The position numbers and the translations under genes were made by a program. The notes beneath the pieces are model-generated. The model saw only the letters and a list, made by a program, of their open reading frames with translations. It made no database searches and had not been told where the DNA came from. 64,000 nucleotides of DNA, taken from the NCBI RefSeq assembly GCF_026342735.1, contig NZ_JAPEMM010000001.1:558001-622000 (forward strand), written 5' to 3'. Shown one piece after another: positions 1 through 8,048 of this stretch. The DNA is from Streptomyces sp. NBC_00193 (GTDB lineage: Bacteria > Actinomycetota > Actinomycetes > Streptomycetales > Streptomycetaceae). The stretch's first letter is position 1. Every line of letters begins with the position of its first letter.

Positions 1-2359
1 GCGCGCGCTGGGCCAGGAGCACGGGCCCGCCTTCGCCGGGGTCACCGGGGTACGGGTGGGCGGGGGCTTCGCCGTCAGCCGGGTGGCCCGGCCGGCCGTG
101 CTGGCCGCTGACGGCCGGTGGCGCTTCCACCCGGCCCTCCTCGACGCCTGCCTGCACGGGCTGGGCTCGCTGATGCCGGAGGGCACGCGGGGCACGTACC
201 TGCCGACCGGGGTGGAGCGGCTCCGGGTCACCGGGACCCCGGGGGACGTGCTCGTCTGCCGGGCCCGGCTGCGCCCCGGCCTCGCGGGCACCCTGTCCGC
301 CGACGTGGAGATCACGGACCCCGGGGGCGCGCCCGTCGCCCGGCTGACCGGCGTCCGGCTCAGCCCGGTCGGCGAGGAGGCGCTGCCCGTCGACGTGGCG
401 CCCCTGCTGCGCCACGTGCGCTGGGAGACCGCGCCCGGGCCGGACTCCTCGCCGGACTCCGGGCCGGACTCCGGGCCGGGCACGGAGCGGCGACGGCTGC
501 TCGTGAGCGGCGACCCGGACGGCACGGTGACCGCCGCCCTGTCGGCCGCCGGGGTCACCTGCGCACGCGTCGGCCCGGACGGGCCCTGGGATGCCGCCGG
601 GCAGGTGGACGGCGTGGTGCTGACCGCCTGGGCCGGACCGGACCCGGACCCGTCCCCGGACGTGCCCGGCTCCGCCGAGGAGCGGGTGCACTCGGCGCTC
701 AGGCTCGTCTCGGGGCTGCTGCGCCGGTACGAGGACACCGGCACGCCGCCGCCCCCGCTGACCGTGCTGACCGTGCGCGCCCAGCCGGTGCGGGAGGGCG
801 AGGAGCCCGATCCGGGCCAGGCGGCGCTGCGCGCGGTCGTCCGTACGCTGCGCCAGGAGCGGCCCGAACTCCGGGCGCGCATCGTCGACCTGGACGGGAC
901 GGGGGCCCCGCCCGTGGCCGAGATCCTCGACCTGGACGGCCCGGACGAGGTCGCCTGGCGGGACGGGCGGCGCCATGTGGCGCGCCTGGTCGCCGGAGCA
1001 CCGCCGGCCGGGCGGGCGGGGCACCCCGGGCAGGCCGCCGACGGCGGCGGCCGGGGCCGTGTGGTGGTGCGGCCGGGGGGCGGCTACCTCGTCACCGGCG
1101 GCACGCGCGGCCTGGGCCTCGCCACCGCCCGCTGGCTCGCCGAAGGCGGCGCGGGGGCCGTGGTCCTGGGCGGCCGCGGCGCGTTGGGACCGGAAGCCGC
1201 CCTGGAGCTGGAGCGGATCCGGGCCCTGGGCACCCGCGTCGAGCTGGTCACGGGGGACGTGGCCGCGCCGGGGACCGCCGCACGCATGGCGGACGTACTG
1301 GCGGCGGCGGGCGTACGGCTGCGCGGGGTGGTGCACACCGCGGCCGTACTGGAGGACGCGCTGGTCACCGAGCCCGACGGAGGCCGGCTGCACCGGGTGT
1401 GGTCGCCGAAGGCCACGGGTGCCTGGCGCCTGCACGAGGCCACCGAGCGGGCCGAACTCGACTGGTGGATCGGCTTCTCCTCGCTGGCCTCCCTGGTCGG
1501 CTCGGCCGGCCAGGCCGAATACGCGGCGGCCAACGCCTTCCTCGACTCCGTGGTGGCGCTCCGGCGGTCCCGGGGCATGACCGCGCTCGCGGTCAACTGG
1601 GGCCCGTGGGAGGAGATCGGCGCCGTGCGCGGCCGCACCGTTCCCGGGCTGGGCAAGCTCACCCCGCGCGAGGGCTTCGCGGCGCTGGAGGCACTGCTGG
1701 CCGGTGACGCGGCCCACGCCGGGGTGGCCCGGCTGACCGGCTCCGCCTTCGTCGAGGCCTATCCGCAGACGCGCACCTCCTCGTTCCTCTCCGCCCTGGC
1801 GGAGGCGGCCGGTCCGGGGTCCGCCGCGAAGTCCGGTTTCGACGGGGCGGCCCTGGCCGCGCTGCCGGACGGGGCGCGGCGGGCGGCCGTACGTGCCCGG
1901 ACGCTGCTGAGCGTCGGACGGGTGCTCGGCTTCACGGACCCCGGCCGGATCGCCGACCGTCCGCTCGTGCACCTGGGACTGGACTCGCTGGCCGCCGTAC
2001 GGATCAAGAACGCGCTGTTCGAGGACTTCGCGGTGGACGTGCCGGTGGCACGGCTGCTCCAGGGGGCCAGCGCCGCGGATCTGGCGGTGCTGGTGACGGA
2101 CGCCCTCGTTGGGGGCTCCGAGGGGGCCGACAGCATCGAGCGCACCGCCGGAGGAAGCGTCGGTGAGGCCGGTGGGGCTGGTGGGGCCGTCGGGGCCGGT
2201 GGGGCTCGCCCTGGCGCGGCGCCCGGCGCCGTACGCGATGCCACGCGCCGGGCGGCCGCCCGGACCGCCCTGGCCGGAGCCGGCCGGACGCGACGCCGCG
2301 ACGCACGGGACGTGCGCGAGGTACGGGACATACGGGATGCACGGAGGAGCGGTTCATGA
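1..2359 (+). CDS. Type I PKS, C-terminal part (DH-KR-ACP), 5' end outside window
   Basis: The reading frame is open from base 2, so the gene begins upstream of the window. The first visible residues (GQEHGPAF, then FHPALLDA and YLPTGVERL) are the C-terminal half of a dehydratase domain. A ketoreductase follows: the NADPH loop TGGTRGLG lies near base 1095, the catalytic Ser in FSSLASLVGS near 1480, and the Tyr in EYAAANAF near 1520. Its LED motif (VHTAAVLEDAL) resembles the LDD of B-type KRs, so a D-configured hydroxyl is inferred. An ACP with the phosphopantetheine site GLDSL is near 1980. The last ~80 residues are a Gly/Ala/Arg-rich tail without a domain. The stop overlaps the ATG of the next PKS gene by four bases (ATGA), implying translational coupling. 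KS and AT domains presumably lie upstream. Whether the enzyme is modular or iterative cannot be judged from this part. Confidence 0.93.
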   Translation, partial: RALGQEHGPAFAGVTGVRVGGGFAVSRVARPAVLAADGRWRFHPALLDACLHGLGSLMPEGTRGTYLPTGVERLRVTGTPGDVLVCRARLRPGLAGTLSADVEITDPGGAPVARLTGVRLSPVGEEALPVDVAPLLRHVRWETAPGPDSSPDSGPDSGPGTERRRLLVSGDPDGTVTAALSAAGVTCARVGPDGPWDAAGQVDGVVLTAWAGPDPDPSPDVPGSAEERVHSALRLVSGLLRRYEDTGTPPPPLTVLTVRAQPVREGEEPDPGQAALRAVVRTLRQERPELRARIVDLDGTGAPPVAEILDLDGPDEVAWRDGRRHVARLVAGAPPAGRAGHPGQAADGGGRGRVVVRPGGGYLVTGGTRGLGLATARWLAEGGAGAVVLGGRGALGPEAALELERIRALGTRVELVTGDVAAPGTAARMADVLAAAGVRLRGVVHTAAVLEDALVTEPDGGRLHRVWSPKATGAWRLHEATERAELDWWIGFSSLASLVGSAGQAEYAAANAFLDSVVALRRSRGMTALAVNWGPWEEIGAVRGRTVPGLGKLTPREGFAALEALLAGDAAHAGVARLTGSAFVEAYPQTRTSSFLSALAEAAGPGSAAKSGFDGAALAALPDGARRAAVRARTLLSVGRVLGFTDPGRIADRPLVHLGLDSLAAVRIKNALFEDFAVDVPVARLLQGASAADLAVLVTDALVGGSEGADSIERTAGGSVGEAGGAGGAVGAGGARPGAAPGAVRDATRRAAARTALAGAGRTRRRDARDVREVRDIRDARRSGS

Positions 2360-5300
2360 GCGACGCACGGCCGGACGCCGGCGGGGCACGGGCGGGCTCG
2401 GATCCCCATGAGGAGGCCGGGGCCGAGATCGAGGCCGTCGCCGTCGTGGGGATGGCGGGCCGGTTCCCCGGGGCCCGCACCACGGAGGAGTTCTGGGACC
2501 ACCTGGTCGCCGGTCGGGACTGCCTGGAGGAGCTCGACGACACGGAGCTGCTGACCGCCGGGGTACCCGCCTCGGCGCTCGCCGGGCCGGGCTACGTCCG
2601 GCGGGCGGCGGCCCTCGACGGGTTCGCGGAGTTCGACGCGGAGTTCTTCGGGCTGCCGCCCTCCGTGGCCGCGGCCATGGACCCCCAGCAGCGGCTGTTC
2701 CTGGAAAGCTGCTGGCACGCCCTGGAGGACGCGGGGCACGACCCGGCCGCGCGGGACGGCGCGGTCGGGGTGTTCGCGGCCCCTTCCTTCAGCGGCTACT
2801 TCGGCTACAACCTGCTCTCGCACCACGATCCCCGGGTCCTGCTCGGCTCCGGCACGTCCCCCGCCCTGATCCACGCCCTGACGCTGACCGACCCGAACTT
2901 CTTCGCCACCCGGGTCGCGCACGCACTGGACCTGCGGGGCCCCGCGCTCACCGTGCAGACCGCGTGCTCCGGTTCGCTGGTGGCCGTGCACCTGGCCTGC
3001 CAGAGCCTGCTGTCCGGGGAGACGGACCTCGCGCTCGCGGGCGGGATGACGGTGAAGGTCCCGCACCGCGCGGGCTATCTGCACGAGCCCGGTTCGATGA
3101 TGTCCGCGGACGGCTTCTGCCGGCCCTTCGACGCGGCCGCGAACGGCACCGTCTTCGGCAGCGGCGGCGGGGTGGTCGCCCTCAAGCGGCTCTCCGACGC
3201 GCTCGCCGACGGGGACCGGATCCGCGCGGTCGTGCGCGGCACCGCCGTCAACAACGACGGCTCCCTCAAGATGGGGTTCACCGCGCCCAGCGTCGAGATG
3301 CAGGCCGCGGTGATCGCCGAGGCGCTGGCGGTGGCCGGACTGGAACCGCACGAGGTCGGCTACGTCGAGGCGCACGGCACCGGCACCGTCCTGGGGGACC
3401 CGGTCGAGACGGCTGCGCTGCGCCAGGCCCTCGACCCGGCGGGTGACCGGACGGCTCCCTGCCTGATCGGGTCGGCCAAGGGAAACATCGGCCACCTGGA
3501 GGCCGCCTCCGGGGTCGTCGGACTGATCAAGGCGGTCCTGGCGCTGGAGCACCGGACCCTCCCGGCGACTGCGCACTTCACCGCGCCCAATCCGGAACTC
3601 GGCCTGGGGGACGGTCCGTTCGAGGTGGTGGCCGCGACCCGGCAGTGGACCGGACCGGGTCCGCTGGTGGCCGGGGTCAGCTCGCTGGGCGTCGGGGGCA
3701 CCAACGCCCACGTGGTGCTGACCGAGGCCCCGCACGCCCCGCCCCGCCGGACCCCGGCTCCGACTCCGGCTGCTGTCCCGGCCGCCGCCCCGGACGCCGC
3801 TCCGGTGCTGCTGGTCAGTGCCCGTACGCCCGAGGCACTGCGGGACGCGGCACGGGAACTGGCCGGGGCCATCGGCCCGGACACCGACCTCATGGACGTG
3901 GCCCACACCCTGGCCGGGCGCCGGGCCTTCGGATTCCGGGCCGCGGTCTCCGCCCGGTCCCCGGAGCGGGCCGCCGCACTGCTGCGCGCCGACCGCCCCG
4001 CGGTGCGGGTGGCCGCCGCCCCGCCCGCGCCGGTGCTGCTGCTGCCCGGGCAGGGGTCTCCGTACCCGCGCATGGGCGAGGGCCTGTACCGGGCCGGCGG
4101 GGTCTTCCGCCGCGAACTGGACCGCTGCGCGGAGCTGTTCGCCGCCGGGACCGGCCGGGACCCGCGGGACGCGGTGTTCCGCGGGGACGCGGCGGACTTG
4201 CTGCGCACCGACGTGGCCCAGCCCGCGCTGTTCTGCGTCGAGTACGCGCTGGCGCGGACCCTGGAGAGCCACGGGGTGCGCCCGGCGGCCCTCGCCGGGC
4301 ACAGCGTGGGCGAGTTCGCCGCGGCCTGCCTCGCCGGGGTGATGGAACTCCCCGACGCCGTACGGCTGGTGGCGGCCCGGGGCCGGCTCATGCACGCGGC
4401 CCCCGCGGGCACGATGCTCTCGGTGCGCACGGCCCCCGAGCAGGTGCTCGCCCGGCTCGACGGGAGCGGACTGGAGCTGGCCGCGGTGAACGAGCCCGGG
4501 GCCTGCGTGGTCGCCGGGCCGCCCGAGCAGGCCGCCGCGTTCTCGGCGCTGATGACCACGGAGGGTTTCACGGTCACGGCGCTGCGCACCCCGCACGCGT
4601 TCCACACGGCGGCCATGGACGAGGCCGCGGAGCGGTTCGCCGAACTGGCCGGCCGGGTCCCGCTGTCCGCCCCCGCCGTCCCGCTGCTGTCGAACGTGAC
4701 CGGCGACTGGATGACCGACGCCGAGGCCACCGACCCGGAGCGGTGGGCCCGCCAGATGCGCTCCACGGTGCGCTGGTCGGACTGCGTACGGACCCTGCTG
4801 ACCGGGACCGGCCCGGACGGTCCGGGCCGGGCGCTGGTCGAGACGGGCCCCGGGCGGACGCTCGCCTCGGCGGCCCGGCGGGTCCCGGGCTGGTCGGACG
4901 CACACCTGGCGGTGAGCGCCATGCGCCACCCCGAGGAGCGGATCGACGACGGTGAGGCGCTGTCGCGGGCGCTGGGGGCCCTCTGGGAGACCGGGGTGGA
5001 GGTGGACTGGTCCGGGACCCGGCACGGGCGGGAGCGCCGGGTGCCGCTGCCGGGCTATCCCTTCCGGCGGGTGCGGCACTGGATCGATCCCGCGGAACCC
5101 GCACGGCCGGCCGGGGCCGGGGCCCGGGCCGAGGTCCGGGAGCGGCCGCGGACGGCGGAGCAGCGGGCCGAGGTGACCCCCGAGGGGGCGGGCCGCGGCG
5201 CCGCCGAGGTGCTGGCCGGGATCTGGGCGGAGGTGCTGGGCGTGGCGTCGGTCAGGCCGGACGAGGACTTCTTCGACCTGGGGGGCGATTCGGTGCTGGC

Positions 5301-5403
5301 CGCGCGCGTCTGCGGGCGGGCGCAGGCCTTCGGACTGGATCTCACGCCCAAGGACGTCTTCGAACATCCCACCGTGTCACGGCTTGCGGTCAGGGTCTCC
5401 TGA
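2356..5403 (+). CDS. Type I PKS module, KS-AT-ACP
   Basis: A 1015-residue single PKS module with no reductive domains. The KS has active-site Cys in QTACSGS (about residue 203) and both His motifs, EAHGTGT (about 340) and GNIGHLEAASG (about 378), so it is a condensing KS. The AT has GHSVGE (Ser about 649) and HAFH (about 748) at the specificity position, which predicts malonyl-CoA. The ACP motif DLGGDSVLAAR (Ser about 978) is closer to carrier proteins of hybrid PKS/NRPS systems than to those of classical macrolide PKSs. With no KR, the module would leave a beta-keto group unless another protein acts on it. There is no recognisable docking helix; coupling to the upstream PKS is by the ATGA overlap. 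No thioesterase is present, so the chain is likely passed to another protein such as the NRPSs downstream. Confidence 0.95.
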   Translation: MSDARPDAGGARAGSDPHEEAGAEIEAVAVVGMAGRFPGARTTEEFWDHLVAGRDCLEELDDTELLTAGVPASALAGPGYVRRAAALDGFAEFDAEFFGLPPSVAAAMDPQQRLFLESCWHALEDAGHDPAARDGAVGVFAAPSFSGYFGYNLLSHHDPRVLLGSGTSPALIHALTLTDPNFFATRVAHALDLRGPALTVQTACSGSLVAVHLACQSLLSGETDLALAGGMTVKVPHRAGYLHEPGSMMSADGFCRPFDAAANGTVFGSGGGVVALKRLSDALADGDRIRAVVRGTAVNNDGSLKMGFTAPSVEMQAAVIAEALAVAGLEPHEVGYVEAHGTGTVLGDPVETAALRQALDPAGDRTAPCLIGSAKGNIGHLEAASGVVGLIKAVLALEHRTLPATAHFTAPNPELGLGDGPFEVVAATRQWTGPGPLVAGVSSLGVGGTNAHVVLTEAPHAPPRRTPAPTPAAVPAAAPDAAPVLLVSARTPEALRDAARELAGAIGPDTDLMDVAHTLAGRRAFGFRAAVSARSPERAAALLRADRPAVRVAAAPPAPVLLLPGQGSPYPRMGEGLYRAGGVFRRELDRCAELFAAGTGRDPRDAVFRGDAADLLRTDVAQPALFCVEYALARTLESHGVRPAALAGHSVGEFAAACLAGVMELPDAVRLVAARGRLMHAAPAGTMLSVRTAPEQVLARLDGSGLELAAVNEPGACVVAGPPEQAAAFSALMTTEGFTVTALRTPHAFHTAAMDEAAERFAELAGRVPLSAPAVPLLSNVTGDWMTDAEATDPERWARQMRSTVRWSDCVRTLLTGTGPDGPGRALVETGPGRTLASAARRVPGWSDAHLAVSAMRHPEERIDDGEALSRALGALWETGVEVDWSGTRHGRERRVPLPGYPFRRVRHWIDPAEPARPAGAGARAEVRERPRTAEQRAEVTPEGAGRGAAEVLAGIWAEVLGVASVRPDEDFFDLGGDSVLAARVCGRAQAFGLDLTPKDVFEHPTVSRLAVRVS

Positions 5404-5412
5404 CCACCCCTC

Positions 5413-5481
5413 AACTTGAACAGCACTGTACAAAATACGGGCGAGGTGCTCTACAGTAACCCTGACAGTGCTGTTCAAGTT
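5413..5481. promoter_or_regulatory. Perfect 17-bp inverted repeat, candidate operator of the exporter gene
   Basis: AACTTGAACAGCACTGT (5413-5429) recurs as its exact reverse complement at 5465-5481, separated by 35 bp. The left copy also sits in an 18-bp near-palindrome of its own, TTGAACAGCACTGTACAA (5416-5433), with one mismatched pair; the right copy is a less complete dyad. The pair spans the whole promoter region between the PKS stop and the exporter start, and the right arm ends one base before the Shine-Dalgarno sequence AAGGGAG (5482-5488). This is the geometry of a dimeric repressor of the TetR, MarR or PadR type that controls an exporter. No such regulator is encoded next to it, so the protein is unknown. 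Confidence 0.7.
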
Positions 5482-5494
5482 AAGGGAGTATGCG

Positions 5495-7168
5495 GTGAAC
5501 CTGGAGAGTCATACCCACGCCGATCCGGCCGGGGCAGGGCATCCCCACCACGCCGCGACCGCGCACCACGGGCACGCGGAGGCCGGAGCACCGCCGGACC
5601 CGCGCCGGTGGCTGATCCTCGCGCTGCTGTGCACGGCACAGTTCATGCTCATCGTCGACGTCACCGTGGTGAACGTCGCACTGCCCACCATCGGCGGCGA
5701 ACTGGGGCTGAACGCAGGTGCGCTGACCTGGGTGGTCACCGCGTACACGCTGTTCTTCGGCAGCCTGCTGCTGCTCGGCGGCCGACTCGGCGACCTGCTC
5801 GGCCGGCGCCGGATGTTCCTGGTGGGCCTCACGCTCTTCACCGCGGCCTCGCTGGCTTCCGGGCTGGCCGAGAGCGGCGGCGTACTGATCACCGCGAGGG
5901 CCGTGCAGGGCATCGGCGCGGCCGTGATGTCGCCGGCGGCCATGGCGCTGATCATGACGGTGTTCCAAGGGCCCGAACGTAACCGGGCGCTCGGGGTCTG
6001 GGCCGCGATCGGCGCCACCGGCGCCGCCTTCGGCGTCCTGCTGGGCGGGGTGCTGGTGTCCGGTCCGGGCTGGGAGTCGATCTTCTTCGTCAACGTGCCG
6101 ATCGGCCTCGCCGTCCTGGTGGCGGTTCCCGCCCTCGTCAAGGAGACGACGACCGCCGGACACGGAACCGGCCACGCGGCGGCCCACGCACCCGAGCACG
6201 GCGGGCACGGCACGGGACACGGACCCGGCCACGGCCACGGCCACGAGGCCCCGGCGCACGAGGCCGCAGCCCACGGCCACCACACCCCGGCCCACGGTCA
6301 GCACGAGCACGGCCAGAGCCACGGCCACGGCCACGCCGCAGCCCCGACCGGGTTCGACCTGCCGGGTGCGCTGACGATGACGGCCACCCCCGCCCTGCTC
6401 ATCTACGGCCTCGCCCAGGCCCGGGACAACGGATTCGGCGACATCGGCGCCTGGCTCCCGCTCCTGGGCGCGCTCCTCGGAGCCGTGCTGTTCGTCGTCG
6501 CGGAGCGCTCCGCCGCCGCACCCCTGGTACGGCTCCCGTTCCTGGCCCGGCGCTCGCTCATCGGCGGCTGCCTGCTGATGCTCGCCGCGTCCGGGGTCCT
6601 GATCTCGGCGTTCTTCCTGTGCTCGCTCTACCTCCAGCACGTCCTCGGCTTCAGCGCCCTGCGCACCGGCCTGACCTTCCTGCCGGCCGCCCTGGCCACC
6701 CTCGTCGGCGCGCACCTCGGCTCGCAGGCCGTGGCGCGGCTGGGATGGCGGGCGACCGCCACCGGCGGCATGGCGGTCGCCGTGGCCGGGGCGCTCCTGC
6801 TGACCGGTCTGGAGCGGGACGGCAACGCGTGGACCCAGGTCATGCCGGGCTTCATCCTGCTCTCGTTCGGGCTGGGCATCGGCTTCGTCTGCGCCATCAC
6901 CAGTTCCATGCACGGCGTCGAGCACAAGGACGCGGGACTGGGCTCCGGCCTGGTCAACACCTGCCACGAACTGGGCGCATCCCTGGGCATCGCCGTGGTC
7001 GCGGCGGTGGCCGGCGCGAGCCTCGAAGGCACCACCCCGTCGGTCGACGGCTTCGGCAGCGCCTTCACGACCTGTGCGGTCATCGCCGCCGTGGCGGCCG
7101 TGGCCGGCCTGACGCTGCTCCCCAAGGGTCGGCCCGACCCCTCGGCCGGTCCGGTGTTCGCCCACTGA
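5495..7168 (+). CDS. DHA2-family (14-TMS) MFS exporter with His-rich loop
   Basis: An EmrB/QacA-like proton-driven drug exporter, probably exporting the cluster's product or giving self-resistance. Family signatures are the first membrane segment with FMLIVDVTVVNVALPTI and the LGDLLGRRR loop between segments 2 and 3. The GTG at 5495 is chosen because AAGGGAG lies six bases upstream; an in-frame GTG at 5468 would sit inside the operator repeat. That gives 557 residues, normal for the family. Two parts are unusual. The cytoplasmic N-terminus carries about ten His in its first 35 residues. The loop around residues 217-285 is almost entirely His, Gly and Ala, with repeated HGHGH-type runs. Such loops bind transition metals in ZIP/CDF transporters and metallochaperones; that this one does is inference. 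The gene stands alone between the PKS pair and the regulator. Confidence 0.9.
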   Translation: MNLESHTHADPAGAGHPHHAATAHHGHAEAGAPPDPRRWLILALLCTAQFMLIVDVTVVNVALPTIGGELGLNAGALTWVVTAYTLFFGSLLLLGGRLGDLLGRRRMFLVGLTLFTAASLASGLAESGGVLITARAVQGIGAAVMSPAAMALIMTVFQGPERNRALGVWAAIGATGAAFGVLLGGVLVSGPGWESIFFVNVPIGLAVLVAVPALVKETTTAGHGTGHAAAHAPEHGGHGTGHGPGHGHGHEAPAHEAAAHGHHTPAHGQHEHGQSHGHGHAAAPTGFDLPGALTMTATPALLIYGLAQARDNGFGDIGAWLPLLGALLGAVLFVVAERSAAAPLVRLPFLARRSLIGGCLLMLAASGVLISAFFLCSLYLQHVLGFSALRTGLTFLPAALATLVGAHLGSQAVARLGWRATATGGMAVAVAGALLLTGLERDGNAWTQVMPGFILLSFGLGIGFVCAITSSMHGVEHKDAGLGSGLVNTCHELGASLGIAVVAAVAGASLEGTTPSVDGFGSAFTTCAVIAAVAAVAGLTLLPKGRPDPSAGPVFAH

Positions 7169-7205
7169 ATTAACGGACGCAAACAATCCGCTAGCACTCA
7201 ATCGC

Positions 7206-7235
7206 TTGACTCCCCCAACTTCTATGATTGATAGT
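7206..7235 (+). promoter_or_regulatory. Predicted sigma-70-like promoter of the LuxR gene
   Basis: TTGACT (7206-7211) and GATAGT (7230-7235) are separated by 18 bp inside an AT-rich patch that stands out from the flanking sequence. Transcription would start near 7242, about 36 bases before the chosen ATG. This also rules out the in-frame TTG at 7206 as a start codon. Confidence 0.5.
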
Positions 7236-7277
7236 AGATCCCGTTGTTTGGCCGTAATGGCTACCGGGGGAGATAAA

Positions 7278-7967
7278 ATGCAAGATGGACAGCAAAAAAA
7301 CGACGGAGAGTGTTGCACCATCCTCGTCGTCGATCCCGATCCGGCCTCCCGAGCATTGCTGAGACGGTTCGTGGAACCCGGCACCCGGCCTGAATTCGTG
7401 ACATCGGCCGCCTCCGCCGCGGACATTCCGCTCGACCGGGTGGCCCGGCCCCTGACCGTCGTCCTCTCATCGGCCGTGGGCGTGGAGGACCTCTCCCGGC
7501 TCGGCCCGCTGCTCGCCGACCCGGCCACGCACGTCGTGCTGGTCCTGCGCTCCCTGCTGCAGGACCAGCTCGACACCGCCCAATGGGTGCTCGCCGACGT
7601 GGTGTTGCGCCTCGAGGACCTGCTGGGCGCCGAACTCGACGAAGTGCTCACCCCGCACCGGCGCGGCACCGTGGCCGTATCGCCCGAGGCATTGCGCCAG
7701 GTCGTACGGCTGGCCTCCGCCGCGCCCGAGAGCGAGAGCCGCCGGCCGAAGCTCACCGAGCGCGAGACGGAGACCCTCTGGGGCGTGGCCCAGGGGATGA
7801 GCAACCGCCAGATCGCCCGGGCCATGGGCATCAGCGAGCACGGCGCCAAGCGCCATCTCGCCAACGTGATGGGCAAGTTGAACTGCCAGAACCGGACCTC
7901 GGCCGTCGCCGTCGCACTGCGCAGCGGGCTGCTGGAACTGAGCGACGTGGGCAGAGACGTCTCCTGA
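7278..7967 (+). CDS. LuxR/NarL-family transcriptional regulator, atypical receiver
   Basis: A 229-residue regulator, probably cluster-specific. Residues 15-125 look like a degraded receiver domain: an ILVVDPDP start is present, but the third strand reads PLTVVLSSA where a receiver would have its phospho-acceptor Asp. Control by phosphorylation is therefore unlikely. A GerE/LuxR helix-turn-helix follows near the C-terminus (LTERETETLWGVAQGMSNRQ, then ISEHGAKRHLANVMGKL). The ATG at 7278 has GGGGGAG five bases upstream. The gene lies between the exporter and the NRPS operon in the same direction and has its own promoter. Targets could be the NRPS operon or the PKS genes; neither can be shown from the sequence. 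There is no partner kinase nearby. Confidence 0.85.
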   Translation: MQDGQQKNDGECCTILVVDPDPASRALLRRFVEPGTRPEFVTSAASAADIPLDRVARPLTVVLSSAVGVEDLSRLGPLLADPATHVVLVLRSLLQDQLDTAQWVLADVVLRLEDLLGAELDEVLTPHRRGTVAVSPEALRQVVRLASAAPESESRRPKLTERETETLWGVAQGMSNRQIARAMGISEHGAKRHLANVMGKLNCQNRTSAVAVALRSGLLELSDVGRDVS

Positions 7968-8048
7968 CGTTCCGCCTCGTCCCGCACCCCACCCGTCCGG
8001 CCGCACTGCCCGGCACCCATTCCATCTCACGCACGGGGGAATCACCCA

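Noticed and set aside
1759..5367. A 1202-codon open frame on the minus strand across the PKS genes
   Set aside because: It is the mirror of the high-GC codon pattern of the PKS genes, has a low-complexity Arg/Gly/Pro/His-rich translation and no domain. The same applies to the long antisense frames at 8169-11579, 13262-15733, 15733-17913, 25982-29635, 34407-37883, 42270-45890 and 51580-53787.
7206..7277. Longer N-terminus for the LuxR-type regulator
   Set aside because: The upstream in-frame TTG lies in the predicted -35 box and lacks a ribosome site, whereas the ATG at 7278 has GGGGGAG at proper spacing.
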